A DNA stretch of 64,000 nucleotides from Chitinophagales bacterium. GTDB taxonomy: Bacteria; Bacteroidota; Bacteroidia; Chitinophagales; Saprospiraceae. Position 1 is the first letter of the stretch; the number at the start of each line of letters is the position of its first letter. Shown one piece after another: positions 46,201-53,631 of the stretch. A program made the translations under genes and the position numbers. The stretch covers positions 1 to 64,000 of the forward strand of contig JAAFJT010000009.1 in assembly GCA_013298955.1 (NCBI GenBank). Reading direction: 5' to 3'. The notes under the pieces were generated by a model. It was not told the DNA's origin and did not search any database. It saw nothing but the letters and a program-made list of their open reading frames with translations.

Positions 46201-47047
46201 TTATACGGTGACGGTTTCGGATTCCTTGTGTTCGATAACGAAATCCTTCACGATTATCAAGGATACTGCAAGAGGCGATGTGGTCACACGGATTATTTCC
46301 AATTATAATGGTTTCAACTTGCGTTGTTTCCGCAGTTGTGATGGGATTGCGACGGTTTTGGAAGTTCCGGGTGGAGTCGCACCGTTCCGCTACGAGTGGG
46401 AAACGGGCGAAACCAAAGTAACCGCACAACAATTGTGTGCAGGAGTCAATAAAGTAACGGTGACAGATGCGAACGGACGCAAATTCTACGGTTCCACGAA
46501 AGATTTAACGCAACCGAATGAATTGAATGTCAACGTTTTAATAACGCAACCAAGTAATGGCAATCTTGCAGATGGTTCTGCACGGGCGGTTGCTATCGGC
46601 GGGATTGGCACGTATGATTACTTATGGTCGGACAAAGGTGCAACGCGTTTATCGGATGTGGATAAATTGCCTGCGGGCAAATACAGCGTTTTGGTAACGG
46701 ATAGAAATGGTTGTTCGGTGACAAAATCAGAGATTGTATTGAAAGGCGACACGACAAATTATTGTTTGGAAACATCGCCGTTAATGTCGGTCAATGTGGA
46801 TAAAGATGGTAAAAACGATTATTTCCGCATTCGCCGTTGCGATTTCAAATCAGTTGGTTTACAAATGTTTAATCGTTGGGGACAATTGGTTTTTGAAACA
46901 GACGATTATTTCGACGAGTGGGACGGCAAAGATAGAAATGGCAAATTAGTACCAGAAGGTGGTTATTTCTACATCATCCGCGCAGGCAAAGGCGGTGGAC
47001 GCGTCGAAACAAAACGCGGTACGTTAACCATCTTGCGCGATAACTAA
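40277..47047 (+). CDS. Giant SprB-repeat adhesin with three cohesin-like domains and gliding-type CTD
   Basis: About 2,256 residues; start at ATG 40277, with 40304 (MVRSFFTYGLLLIFS) equally possible; signal peptide ends RVEAQ. After the signal come three cohesin-like domains (about 35-165, 170-310, 325-465), each with a GDTLNVDLVVQNF / SGDVVFVDVTTRNF-type opening. About 21 SprB-type repeats of 75-90 residues follow; each carries CxGxxxG, a GG..PYTY.W core and LxAGxYxVTVTDxxxC. The last ~90 residues form the gliding-associated type B CTD (VDKDGKNDYFRI, MFNRWGQLVFE, WDGKDRNGKLVPEGGYFYII). SprB-like proteins are surface adhesins moved by the gliding motor or used for attachment. It is followed by its likely SprF partner. 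Confidence 0.92.
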   Translation: MMCSQNPTTMVRSFFTYGLLLIFSILTTRVEAQNRLSLTLTQAAPQTVNVGDTLNVDLVVQNFDSIASFQYTMEWDSTLLQYASVSNIAIPDAGNFLSYLVSPARLTVGWNTGNGTFRSVANGTAIYRLRLRARAAGTYWARIMTGAAPTPIEIVKFSGATVLPTIVNLGNSPTSASTALTVAAVPAGNSTVTSGDVVFVDVTTRNFLNVVTAQWAMQWNATALRFDSLTALNSALPLDPSFIGTAQASTGNLYFAWNSSRGSSTLPDGAVLFRLCFRAVGASGMNSNVSFVSANGTTIEVYKATNTGNVLVALEPQNAAISIQGSSGNSTLLKFYPERTLATTVGAAVCVPMKVDNFTGVGGIQGSIRFDSTKLTYTRIANINPLMLGMSQDASFAFTANTGTIRYSWSHSQGISVTLPNNTAMFDVCFNSNVVVNDSAFVRCVQDPLKILALDEAGTTIPSTFGNNFVVMPAVSVIPILVISTTTNVKCNGGTDGAVTLTTVSGGNGTYTYAWTGANNFTATTKDVTGLRAGRYIVVTTSGTSTKNDTFNISEPTQLAATQAVTNINCAQMATGSIVMTVTGGTTPYTYLWSNTATTQNITNIAAGQYSVTVLDANLCRLTPATALVTEPTALTVDIASATNVTCRGANNGEIRLTVAGGTAPYSMRWAGPNAFSSTTQNLVSLAAGSYTVTVTDSRQCAKTSQPIVITEPAVLALGTPTITASSCGQANGAITVAPTGGNTPFTYSWTGPNGFTATTAALTGLRAGSYAVTVKDAQNCTVSNSAAITVTDAASSLAIGQPTITAASCGQSNGAINGIVVTGGVGTVTYSWTGANNFTSTQLNISNLTAGNYILTARDANNCSVSQNITVNTQNSTLSITPTIVHTRCGLPNGDIAIVVTGATGATTNRWTGPNNFASTDSHLMGMAAGAYQLTVTDASGCTASISATVNASTTITIPTPTTTAATCGQTNGTITLGAITGSTGGTYTFAWSNNATTQNLTNLAGGTYTVTVRDGVCEKTATATIGSVNSTLVIGAPSVIFTQCGGRNGAINVTVTGGTGALTYAWTGANNFTANTLNISNLGAGTYSLLVTDATNCTATLNSVIVLDNPTTLTIGTPATTTADCGVSNGAINLTVSGGSAPYTYAWQGPNGFAATTQNLTGLATGAYFVTLTDNAGCTKTASATIVSGNSTLTIDNPSIINVRCNGGSDGIIMVNPIGGFAPYTYSWTGPNAFRATTKDVFGLLPGSYTVVVTDSRGCTYTSMALNIVQPAATLGGRTTVNPVLCRGERTGGVYLEVFGGTPPYTYLWSGGDRNINIPNASAGTYSVTITDFNSCTFTPPVATVIEPAEALTLGAPNVSQITCFGETNGSISINVTGGILPYQYAWTGPNNFTSSNLTIDRLIPGTYNLRVQDANGCIKTTAINVTQPSAALSITGVPTPASGARNGAVTTSIIGGTAPFTYAWGNGAITSNLTGLAPGTYPLTVTDANRCTANNSFVVGGTIGDSLIVNIVNTQQAGCPNQTLGTIDANVSRGTAPYTYEWRELGTNQVVGTTPNLTNLGAGQYRLRVTDALNGVGISQVVTLRNAAQGIRVDSVILPETCLGRDGSIDLIVTPSNGNYNYRWSDIADNIQDRFGIRAGTYSATVTGDYGCVVTLPTLRVAYTPCPLTATIRNTTNVDCYGGRNGKIAFTIEGGDPIYRIAWSSSQSTGRDSINPPSRNGAFEMNNLAAGTYRITITDANGQIIQKVQEVTQPDSIRVLYSVQPDNGSRNGSITLTVTGGTPTYGYQWNNGERSRDLFGLEGCKSHSVTLTDSKGCIGYSQNIYVSCSTPDTLRITRVNIQPVNCQSDRTGAVNVEVAGGVSPYQYLWKDLQGNPVSTAPSLSGVAAGVYTLNLSDSRRPNQALLVQIFNVSTLSNLAVSINTLPSSGLADGSAAATVTGGLPRQNNYGYRWSAGTATNDGKGATNFVPGTYTVTVSDSLCSITKSFTIIKDTARGDVVTRIISNYNGFNLRCFRSCDGIATVLEVPGGVAPFRYEWETGETKVTAQQLCAGVNKVTVTDANGRKFYGSTKDLTQPNELNVNVLITQPSNGNLADGSARAVAIGGIGTYDYLWSDKGATRLSDVDKLPAGKYSVLVTDRNGCSVTKSEIVLKGDTTNYCLETSPLMSVNVDKDGKNDYFRIRRCDFKSVGLQMFNRWGQLVFETDDYFDEWDGKDRNGKLVPEGGYFYIIRAGKGGGRVETKRGTLTILRDN

Positions 47048-47050
47048 TCT

Positions 47051-47355
47051 TTTAACACATAGGAAACATAGGGCTACATAAGGCACATAGGTTTTATACT
47101 TAAAAAGTTGCCCTATGTATTACAAAAAGGCTCTATGTGTCCTATGTCACCCTATGTGTCCTATGTGTTAAAAAAAGGCTCTATGTGTTACAAAAAGGCT
47201 CTATGTGTCCTATGTCACCCTATGTGTCCTATGTGTTACAAAAAGGCTCTATGTGTCCTATGTCACCCTATGTGTCCTATGTGTTAAAAAAAAGGCTCTA
47301 TGTGTTACAAAAAGGCTCTATGTATCCTATGTCACCCTATGTGTCCTATGTGTTA
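47051..47355. repeat. Family C array copy 3 (CATAG/CTATG), expanded
   Basis: Left arm TTAACACATAGGAAACATAG.. starts 4 bp after the giant adhesin stop. The right side is amplified: CCTATGTCACC recurs at 47141, 47209, 47257 and 47326 (spacings 68, 48, 69), separated by AAAAAGGCTCTATGTG blocks. It ends ..CCTATGTGTTAA. The tandem frames stay open by chance and should not be read as an N-terminal extension of the next gene. Confidence 0.95.
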
Positions 47356-47387
47356 ACCTATTAACAAACATTCAATTTTTAAATAAA

Positions 47388-48374
47388 ATGAAAAAAGTAA
47401 TACGAATTTTAAGCATATTTGCTGTTCTCAGCACCCAAGTAACGACTGTCAATGCCCAAGATGAAGGCGTTTTCAACCATTACATTTTAAATCCGGTGTT
47501 AATCAACCCTGCATTTACAGGGATGGATAACAAACATTATCTTTTCGCGCATTATCGCCAACAATGGTCTGGCGTAGAGGGCGCACCGACTTCTTATGCG
47601 TTGAGTTACAATGGTCAAATCAATGAAAATATTGGGCTTGGTGCGTATGGTTTTTCCGAAAAAGTAGGCGCGATAGACCGTCAACGCGGACAAATTTCGT
47701 ATGCGTATCATTTCAATGAAAAACATTGGAAGGCAGGTGTTGGTTTTTCGACCGAATTTCACCGCCTCAAATTAGACCCGTCGGTTATGGATGGTAGTAA
47801 AAATAGTTTTTACGAATTAGGCGATAGGGTTGCAGAAGATGCTGTTCAAGGTTTTTCTTTTTTTGACGCAACCTTCGGGGCTAATTTTGTATTAGATGAC
47901 AAGTTTTTTGTAGGTTTGTCAACACCCAATTTGATTCGGGCGCGACTTGGCACTTTTGGACGCGATGACAATCGCAGAAGCACCACTTTTCGCCAAGTGT
48001 TGTTATACACAGGTTACAAATTCAAAACCAATGGCATCAGCATTGAGCCTTCGATACAAACGCGCCGCGTGTTAGATGCCCCGTTTGAAGTCGATTTCAA
48101 TTGCAAAGCAGGTTTTTTGGAAGATAAGTTAATCGTAGCAGGCACCTATCGTCCTGGACCGACAGGCGTATTAAGCCTCATGGTGGGTACGAAACAACCA
48201 ACTTTTCAATTATATTATTCTTATAACAATTCGTTATCGGAGTTTAGCAGCCGCGCCAATTATGCTACGACGCATGAAATCACGTTAGGTTTTGAATTTA
48301 ACCAACCAGAATCCGCAGCGCAAAAGAAAAAAAGAGAAAAAGCAGAAGCTCGTAAACTCAAAAAAGGCGAGTAA
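47388..48374 (+). CDS. sprF: PorP/SprF family protein, partner of the SprB-like adhesin
   Basis: 328 residues from the ATG at 47388 (MKKVIRILSIFAVLSTQVTT, NAQ). Codons upstream to 47205 are repeat sequence. Family motif FNHYILNPVLINPAFTGMDN, then FAHYRQQWSGVEGAPTSYAL, and outer-membrane beta strands; the C-terminus ends in a Lys-rich tail. SprF-type proteins are required for export or surface attachment of type-B-CTD proteins encoded next to them (established for SprB/SprF in Flavobacterium johnsoniae), which matches the gene order here. Confidence 0.93.
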   Translation: MKKVIRILSIFAVLSTQVTTVNAQDEGVFNHYILNPVLINPAFTGMDNKHYLFAHYRQQWSGVEGAPTSYALSYNGQINENIGLGAYGFSEKVGAIDRQRGQISYAYHFNEKHWKAGVGFSTEFHRLKLDPSVMDGSKNSFYELGDRVAEDAVQGFSFFDATFGANFVLDDKFFVGLSTPNLIRARLGTFGRDDNRRSTTFRQVLLYTGYKFKTNGISIEPSIQTRRVLDAPFEVDFNCKAGFLEDKLIVAGTYRPGPTGVLSLMVGTKQPTFQLYYSYNNSLSEFSSRANYATTHEITLGFEFNQPESAAQKKKREKAEARKLKKGE

Positions 48375-48457
48375 TCTGATGGGAATCATCGGTTTTTGGA
48401 AAATGTAAATGATTTAAATTCAACAAGATATACAATTTTTTTGTAAAGAATTGGTTT

Positions 48458-48500
48458 TTGGGATGGCCCTTCTCCGAATATTCGGCGGGGGGCTTCCCAA
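48458..48500 (+). terminator. Hairpin after sprF
   Basis: TTGGGATGGCCC faces GGGCTTCCCAA around a CCGAATATTCGG centre that is itself palindromic. Confidence 0.6.
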
Positions 48501-48599
48501 TTTCTGGATACTTTTGCAACTTTTTTTCTTCAAAATTGTCTGTATTGAAATATGGCAAACACGCCTTTGTGCGTTTAAGTAGTTGAAATTAAAAAATTG

Positions 48600-48712
48600 A
48601 CAAAAAGGGATACCTACTAAAAGATTGATTTTCAAGGGAGTATAACGTTTGGAGGGTTTAAAACCCTCCAAACGTTGTTGTCGGTTATTTAACTTTAACT
48701 ACTTACAAAAAG
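48600..48712 (-). repeat. Family A element, full length, inverted (palindrome 48644-48676)
   Basis: Read on the minus strand: AAGTAGTTAAAGTTAAATAA, CCGACAACAACG, core, CGTTATACTCCCTTGAAAAT, CAATCTTTTAGTAGGTAT. Flanks match the elements at 3480-3760 and 6205-6300 in the opposite orientation relative to the upstream gene. Confidence 0.88.
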
Positions 48713-48755
48713 CAACCAATCAACCATCATTTTAAAAAAACAATCCATTAAAAAA

Positions 48756-49514
48756 ATGAAAAGCACTCTTTTCTTTGCATTAAGCCTTTGCGGGTTCCTA
48801 TCCAGTTGCACATTCGCGCAATCGAACCCTCAAATCCTCGAAAAATACGAAAAATGGGAAAAACCAACCTTGCGCGGCGCGGGAGCTATCCAAAAAAGTA
48901 CCCGCAAAGTTGAAAATTTCACAGGCGTTGCCTCCGAAGTGAATGCAGATATTTTTTTAACCCTTGGAGCCTATAATTTTGAAGTCACAGGTCAAGAAAA
49001 CCTTACTGCCGCCCTCAAAGTGGAAGTCAAAAACAATGTTTTACACCTTTGGTTCGACCAAGAAGTGAAAATTGATTACAATAAAACGTTGAAAATCAAG
49101 ATTTCCGCGCCTGCTTATACGTCGTTGAGTTTGGCGGGCAGTGGCAGCACCGATTTGAATGACGCGTTGACCAGCGAATCGTTTAACCTCACGATGGCAG
49201 GTTCTGGGACGGTGCGCATACCCAAATTAGCGGTTAAAGAATTGAATGCAACGTTATCTGGTTCAGGTCGCTTTCAATTAGGCGGCAAGGCGGATGTGAT
49301 GCAGTTGACCTTATCGGGTAGTGGGATGATGGAAACCGCGACGGTCGCGGCAGGCGATGTGAATGCAGTGGTCAGTGGCAGTGGGCAGATTTATTGCAAA
49401 CCGACAGGCGATTTGAATGCGACTATCAGTGGCAGTGGCAATATCCGTTATCGCGGCAAACCGCGCAATGTGCATACGGCGATTAATGGCTCTGGCACGG
49501 TCGAAGTCGAATGA
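48756..49514 (+). CDS. DUF2807 (head-GIN domain) lipoprotein
   Basis: 252 residues; lipoprotein-like signal with Cys18 (LCGFLSSC). The body is a right-handed beta-helix-like repeat of SGSG motifs (LAGSGSTDL, MAGSGTVRI, LSGSGRFQL, LSGSGMMET, VSGSGQIYC, ISGSGNIRY, INGSGTVEV), typical of putative auto-transporter adhesin/DUF2807 proteins common in Bacteroidota. Function unknown; probably an envelope structural or adhesion role. Confidence 0.88.
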   Translation: MKSTLFFALSLCGFLSSCTFAQSNPQILEKYEKWEKPTLRGAGAIQKSTRKVENFTGVASEVNADIFLTLGAYNFEVTGQENLTAALKVEVKNNVLHLWFDQEVKIDYNKTLKIKISAPAYTSLSLAGSGSTDLNDALTSESFNLTMAGSGTVRIPKLAVKELNATLSGSGRFQLGGKADVMQLTLSGSGMMETATVAAGDVNAVVSGSGQIYCKPTGDLNATISGSGNIRYRGKPRNVHTAINGSGTVEVE

Positions 49515-49516
49515 AA

Positions 49517-49552
49517 AGCAGGAGTCGGGAAATAAATTTCCCGACTCCTGCT
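49517..49552. terminator. Family D palindrome, terminator of the DUF2807 gene
   Basis: Perfect 17-bp arms AGCAGGAGTCGGGAAAT / ATTTCCCGACTCCTGCT with AA loop, starting 2 bp after the stop. Confidence 0.9.
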
Positions 49553-49653
49553 GCGTCCAGTAAGATTTGTAAAAAAAAGACATGCTATCTTTTGCGGCGC
49601 GAACCGCCATTCCAAACCTTATTTGGTAGGAACGCTGCGATGCTATATAATTT

Positions 49654-49808
49654 AAGTTGCGCGGTAATACCGTTTTAGGCAGAAAAAGAATTTCTGGGAA
49701 CGTGTGTGTGTTGTTTTTTGGAATGGGGCAAAGCCTCATTCCAAAAAACAACACACACACGTTCCCATTTCCCTCTTTTTGGCGGCGAAGCCGCCTACCG
49801 CGCAACTT
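49654..49808. repeat. Family E nested palindrome, copy 2
   Basis: Outer arms AAGTTGCGCGGTA / TACCGCGCAACTT. Inner hairpin GAACGTGTGTGTGTTGTTTT.. facing ..AACAACACACACACGTTC, with apical GGAATGGGGC/GCCTCATTCC. Then GGCGGCGAAGCCGCC. Very similar to 24757-24910, but with complete outer arms. Confidence 0.93.
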
Positions 49809-49854
49809 GGGTTATATAGTTGAACGCTATTCAAAAAATTCAAGATGCTCGTGT

Positions 49855-51423
49855 TTAAAATTTCAACCATTTTTTGGCATGCAATTTATCCCCAATTTTC
49901 AAGACGATAATATACACATTATTTTTCAAATCTGCCGTTTCGGGCAATTGATATTGATACGCGCCTTTCGGCAAATGTCCAAAATCTTTTTGCAACACCA
50001 TCAAACCGCGCATATCATAGACTTGTGCGGTCACGCCTGTTGAAGGTTTTGACACATTGAATAAAAGATTAATTTGATTACTTTCATTGGGCGCGATTTC
50101 ATACTCGTACCAATACGCAACAGGTTTTTCCGCCGCGCCAGCACCTGTGCGGGCATTTGAGCGACAAAAGATTTGATTCAACGTATCCAACAAAGGCGTA
50201 CCTGCAATAATGCCCGAATTGGGAGCCGTTTCGATGTAATCGCCTGTAATTTCCCAAATAATAACGCCTTTTAAGTCGCGGTCTTTAAAATATTGAGCTT
50301 TTCGGGCGATAGAACGCGGATTGTCATAACTCACAAACGTATTCAATCCATTTTTGCCCGTCAAGTAAGGCGACAAAACGACTTCATCCCAATGATACTC
50401 AAAACGGTTCATTTTGCTAACAATATTATAATACAAAGGGCTGCCTTCATCCTCTGGAAACGTAGCATTATCTACCGTTTTCGTACTTTGCGCGTACAAA
50501 TAGGGGGCTGTTACCGTCTTCTGAGAACGCCCATAAAAGCCTACGCCCGCTACAAGTTTCTCTTTTGGAACATTATACGTATTTAATAATTTATCAATGG
50601 TAAATTGAATGTTACAATCGACACAACCAATTTGGGCTGTTGCGTAAAGCGGCGCGTTGTGATTGGTGCTTTCATTCCATGCGCCAAAAAAGTCATAGGT
50701 CATCAAATTAATTCTATCCAATAAGGGAGTCAATTTCGCCCACTCAATGTTTTCAAAATGTTGCGGAGACGCGCCAAAAGCACCTGTGAGCAAATATTTT
50801 TTGCCATTCGTCGCGCCATGTGCGTCAATCGCCGACCGAATCGCCTGATACAATAAGGTACAATTGCGCTTATCGGCAGGTGTACCGCCATGTTCGACGT
50901 AGCCGGGATATTCCCAATCAATGTCGATACCATCCAAATTATATTTTTGAATCAAGTCTTTACAAGCGTTTGCAAATCGTTGTCTTTTCACTGGATCCGC
51001 CGCAATTGCGGGAAAATCGGTTGACATCGACCATCCACCGACTGAAATTAACAATTTAACGCCCGCTTGATGTGCTAAATGCGGCAAAGAAGTCGTTGCA
51101 TCATGGGAAGCAGGTACGGTTTTCCAATTCATTTCGCCTTCCAAAATGAGTGGGTCTGCCCAATCATCCGTGCCGACAATCGAACCGTCAGGCATGGGTT
51201 TGAAAAACGAATAATTAATCATCGTATATTTGCTATAATGAATGGTTGCGGGGCGCACCAATTTATTGCGGTCATACCACTGCCAAGCAGGATAATATCC
51301 AATGATGTCTCTACAAGGTTGCGCAATCATGGCAGTCGTGTATAAAGAAAAAAATATCGAAACGGGCGTTATTAGATTTAAAAACGCTGTTCGGAGGTGT
51401 AAGGTAGCTGTTTTCAACCCCAT
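49855..51423 (-). CDS. GH18 chitinase with T9SS type A tail
   Basis: 522 residues from the ATG at 51423; a TTG at 51447 would extend it by eight. N-terminal hydrophobic signal ending TTAMIAQ. GH18 barrel: DIIGYYPAWQWY, LLISVGGWSMS, catalytic YNLDGIDIDWEYPGY (DxxDxDxE), INLMTYDFFGAWN, VAGVGFYGRS and the late GVIIWEITGDY. C-terminal sorting domain (AQVYDMRGLMVLQKDFG ... NNVYIIVLKIGDKLHAKKWL). Retaining endo/exo-chitinase acting outside the cell; chitin use is inferred. Confidence 0.93.
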   Translation of the reverse strand: MGLKTATLHLRTAFLNLITPVSIFFSLYTTAMIAQPCRDIIGYYPAWQWYDRNKLVRPATIHYSKYTMINYSFFKPMPDGSIVGTDDWADPLILEGEMNWKTVPASHDATTSLPHLAHQAGVKLLISVGGWSMSTDFPAIAADPVKRQRFANACKDLIQKYNLDGIDIDWEYPGYVEHGGTPADKRNCTLLYQAIRSAIDAHGATNGKKYLLTGAFGASPQHFENIEWAKLTPLLDRINLMTYDFFGAWNESTNHNAPLYATAQIGCVDCNIQFTIDKLLNTYNVPKEKLVAGVGFYGRSQKTVTAPYLYAQSTKTVDNATFPEDEGSPLYYNIVSKMNRFEYHWDEVVLSPYLTGKNGLNTFVSYDNPRSIARKAQYFKDRDLKGVIIWEITGDYIETAPNSGIIAGTPLLDTLNQIFCRSNARTGAGAAEKPVAYWYEYEIAPNESNQINLLFNVSKPSTGVTAQVYDMRGLMVLQKDFGHLPKGAYQYQLPETADLKNNVYIIVLKIGDKLHAKKWLKF

Positions 51424-51609
51424 TTTCAATCGATTTTTATTGGTCAAGAATTTAAAGATTGTAATGCGGGGGGCATAAAAAACGTGCTTATTGTTCTAAG
51501 TGTAGGATTTTTAATTTTTTAAATATTAAAATAAAAAAATAGGCGTTTTGTACCTATGGTTTTGAAAAGTCGCGTAGTTGTTTTCCAAAACCGTGCCTAT
51601 TTTGAAGCG

Positions 51610-51759
51610 GATACGATTGGAACGCGGATGATGCGGATAAAGCAGATTTGCGCGGATTTTTTTCCGCCTCCATTTTCAACGAAAACCAAGAATCCGTGAA
51701 AAATAAAAAGAATCCGTGAAAATTCGCTCTATCCGCGTCATCCGCATTCCAATTGTATC
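51610..51759. repeat. Palindrome, family B copy 5
   Basis: Arms GATACGATTGGAACGCGGAT.. and ..ATCCGCATTCCAATTGTATC; several mismatches in the inner part, and the right side holds a doubled AAGAATCCGTGAAAA. Lies between the chitinase (-) and Wzz-like (+) starts, where no gene ends. Confidence 0.88.
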
Positions 51760-51781
51760 ATGGTTCGTTGATTAAAATCCC

Positions 51782-51810
51782 TTGTTTATTGTAAAAAAAA
51801 AATACCTTTG
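51782..51810 (+). promoter_or_regulatory. Promoter of the Wzz-like gene (TTG-N18-TACCTTTG)
   Basis: TTG at 51782-51784, 18-nt A-rich spacer, TACCTTTG at 51803-51810, 19 nt before the ATG. Confidence 0.65.
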
Positions 51811-51829
51811 CAGACTTTAATTGAAAATT

Positions 51830-52936
51830 ATGACTGAACTTTCGCAACCAGATAACCTCGTCAAGGTCGTGTCCGCCGTTTTACGCCGCCGCCGACCTAT
51901 TTTGCGTACCGTTTTGGCGGTCGGATTTGCTAGTGCATTGATTTCGTTCCTGTTGCTGGACGATTTCTATCAGGCAACGACGGTTTTTAACGTCGCAAGT
52001 CCCGATGTTTTTAAACCAGAACAGATTTTTGGGCTTTCCACCAAAGATATGGAGTATTTTGGAACCGAAGTAGATAATGACCGCATCCTCACGATTGCGC
52101 AGTCGGGTCCAGTGGCAGAAATGTTGATAAAGAAATTTGATTTATATAAACATTATAAAATTGATACGACACAGCGTTTAGCCCCGTTCAAAGTCCGCGA
52201 AATGTTAAATAAATTGTATTTGGTTCAAAAAACAAAAAATAATGCAATTGAAATTTCAGTAGAAGACAAGGATAGAAAGTGGGCAGCAGAGATGGCAAAT
52301 GCGGCTCGCATTCAAATTGATGCGATTGCGCAACGCCAAATCAAGGAAACGCAAGAAAAATTGATTCGTACATATGATGAAAATTTTAAATTAAAAGAGA
52401 TTGAATTGGCTAAAATTTCAGATACCTTGACGCATTTGCGTCAACGATATGGCGTATATGACCTCGAAACGCAGACCGAAGGCATGACGCGTGTGACAGG
52501 ACAAGCAACTTCCAATTACATTTTTGCCAAAACGAAATTGGAAGAATTGGAAAAAATGCCTGACATCTTAAAAGATACTTTAACGCAATTGCGGGCAACG
52601 GTGCGGGCGTATGAAGCCGAAATGAAATTGGGGATGTCCAATTTGAGTCGTTATAATGAAGGGATGAATGGGGTTGCGCTTTTTTACCAAAAGTACAAGC
52701 GCGGGCGCGAACAATTGTCGCTCGACCAAGAACGGTTTATCCAATTGAAAACGGCTTATGGGTCACAGATTTCGGCATTGCACATTTCGGAAGTGGCGGA
52801 AACGCCTGTTCAAAAATCGCGTCCCAAACGGGCGATGTTAATATTGACGGCGATGTTAATGACCTTTTTATTCTGCACGATTGGGGCATTATTGTTGGAT
52901 GAATACAAAGATGTAGATTGGAAATCAGTAAGTTAA
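51830..52936 (+). CDS. Wzz-like chain-length determinant / polysaccharide co-polymerase
   Basis: 368 residues from the ATG at 51830; an in-frame TTG at 51821 is less likely. Two terminal membrane helices (about 26-46, FASALISFLLL; and about 335-357, MLILTAMLMTFLFCTIGALL) flank a periplasmic alpha-helical/coiled-coil region (about 170-325). This is the Wzz/KpsE topology; the proline-rich signature before TM2 is present only weakly (TPVQKSRPKRAM). It would control O-antigen or exopolysaccharide chain length. No polysaccharide genes adjoin it, so the substrate is open. Confidence 0.75.
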   Translation: MTELSQPDNLVKVVSAVLRRRRPILRTVLAVGFASALISFLLLDDFYQATTVFNVASPDVFKPEQIFGLSTKDMEYFGTEVDNDRILTIAQSGPVAEMLIKKFDLYKHYKIDTTQRLAPFKVREMLNKLYLVQKTKNNAIEISVEDKDRKWAAEMANAARIQIDAIAQRQIKETQEKLIRTYDENFKLKEIELAKISDTLTHLRQRYGVYDLETQTEGMTRVTGQATSNYIFAKTKLEELEKMPDILKDTLTQLRATVRAYEAEMKLGMSNLSRYNEGMNGVALFYQKYKRGREQLSLDQERFIQLKTAYGSQISALHISEVAETPVQKSRPKRAMLILTAMLMTFLFCTIGALLLDEYKDVDWKSVS

Positions 52937-52971
52937 GTAAAATAATTAAAAATTTATATTTTTTAAGACAT

Positions 52972-53003
52972 AACTTGTGGCAAGTTGACACTTGCCGCAA
53001 GTT
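52972..53003. terminator. Family G palindrome after the Wzz-like gene
   Basis: AACTTGTGGCAAG / CTTGCCGCAAGTT with loop TTGACA; shares its GGCAAGTT word with the palindrome at 60203-60234. Confidence 0.8.
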
Positions 53004-53108
53004 TCTTGCAAATGGTGGTTTTTCATTAAAAAAAGCATTTCCATTTGATAAAGAAAACCGATATTTGCATGTTTTTTCGCGCTGGATTGTTTACTAATAT
53101 CAAAAAAA

Positions 53109-53603
53109 ATGAACAAAAAGTGGTTTTTAATCATTCTGCCTATCAGTTGGGTCATCGGGCGATACCTGTATAAAACGCCGACTGCTATTAACGGCGCAAA
53201 AGCTATTGATTTTACAGCAATTTCTGCACAAGGCGATAGCTTATCGTTGTCAGCCGTTTTGAAAAAAGGACATCGCTACATTTTGTTGGATTTTTGGGGT
53301 AGTTGGTGTCCGCCGTGTCGGGCAGAAGCACCCGAATTGGTTGCCTTTTACGACCAATTTAAATCGAAACAATTGGAAATCATTGGAATCGGTATTGAGC
53401 GCGACCGCGAAAAATGGTTAAAAGCCATTGAACAATTGGATTTACATTGGGCTTATCAGGTAACAGATTTAAAACATTTTGATTCACCTGTGGCAAAAAA
53501 ATACGGTGTTCGGGTCATTCCGAGTAAAATTTTATTGAATCACGAAGGGACGATTATTGCAGTGAATCCAACCTTTGAAGAATTGAGAAAGATGATAAAT
53601 TAA
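53109..53603 (+). CDS. TlpA/ResA-like membrane-anchored thioredoxin
   Basis: 164 residues. An uncleaved or cleavable N-terminal helix (KKWFLIILPISWVIG), then a thioredoxin fold with WGSWCPPCRAEAP (CPPC active site) and the cis-Pro in GVRVIPSKILL. Reduces or isomerises extracytoplasmic thiols, possibly fed by the DsbD-like protein at 277. It lies 28 bp before the MoxR gene. Confidence 0.88.
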   Translation: MNKKWFLIILPISWVIGRYLYKTPTAINGAKAIDFTAISAQGDSLSLSAVLKKGHRYILLDFWGSWCPPCRAEAPELVAFYDQFKSKQLEIIGIGIERDREKWLKAIEQLDLHWAYQVTDLKHFDSPVAKKYGVRVIPSKILLNHEGTIIAVNPTFEELRKMIN

Positions 53604-53631
53604 ATTAAAATTTAAAAAAAGTTATTATAAA

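Noticed and set aside
47137-47387. Open frames through the CTATG repeats giving SYVTLCVLCV-type peptides, apparently extending SprF
   Set aside because: They are translations of tandem DNA repeats; SprF has a proper ATG and signal peptide at 47388.
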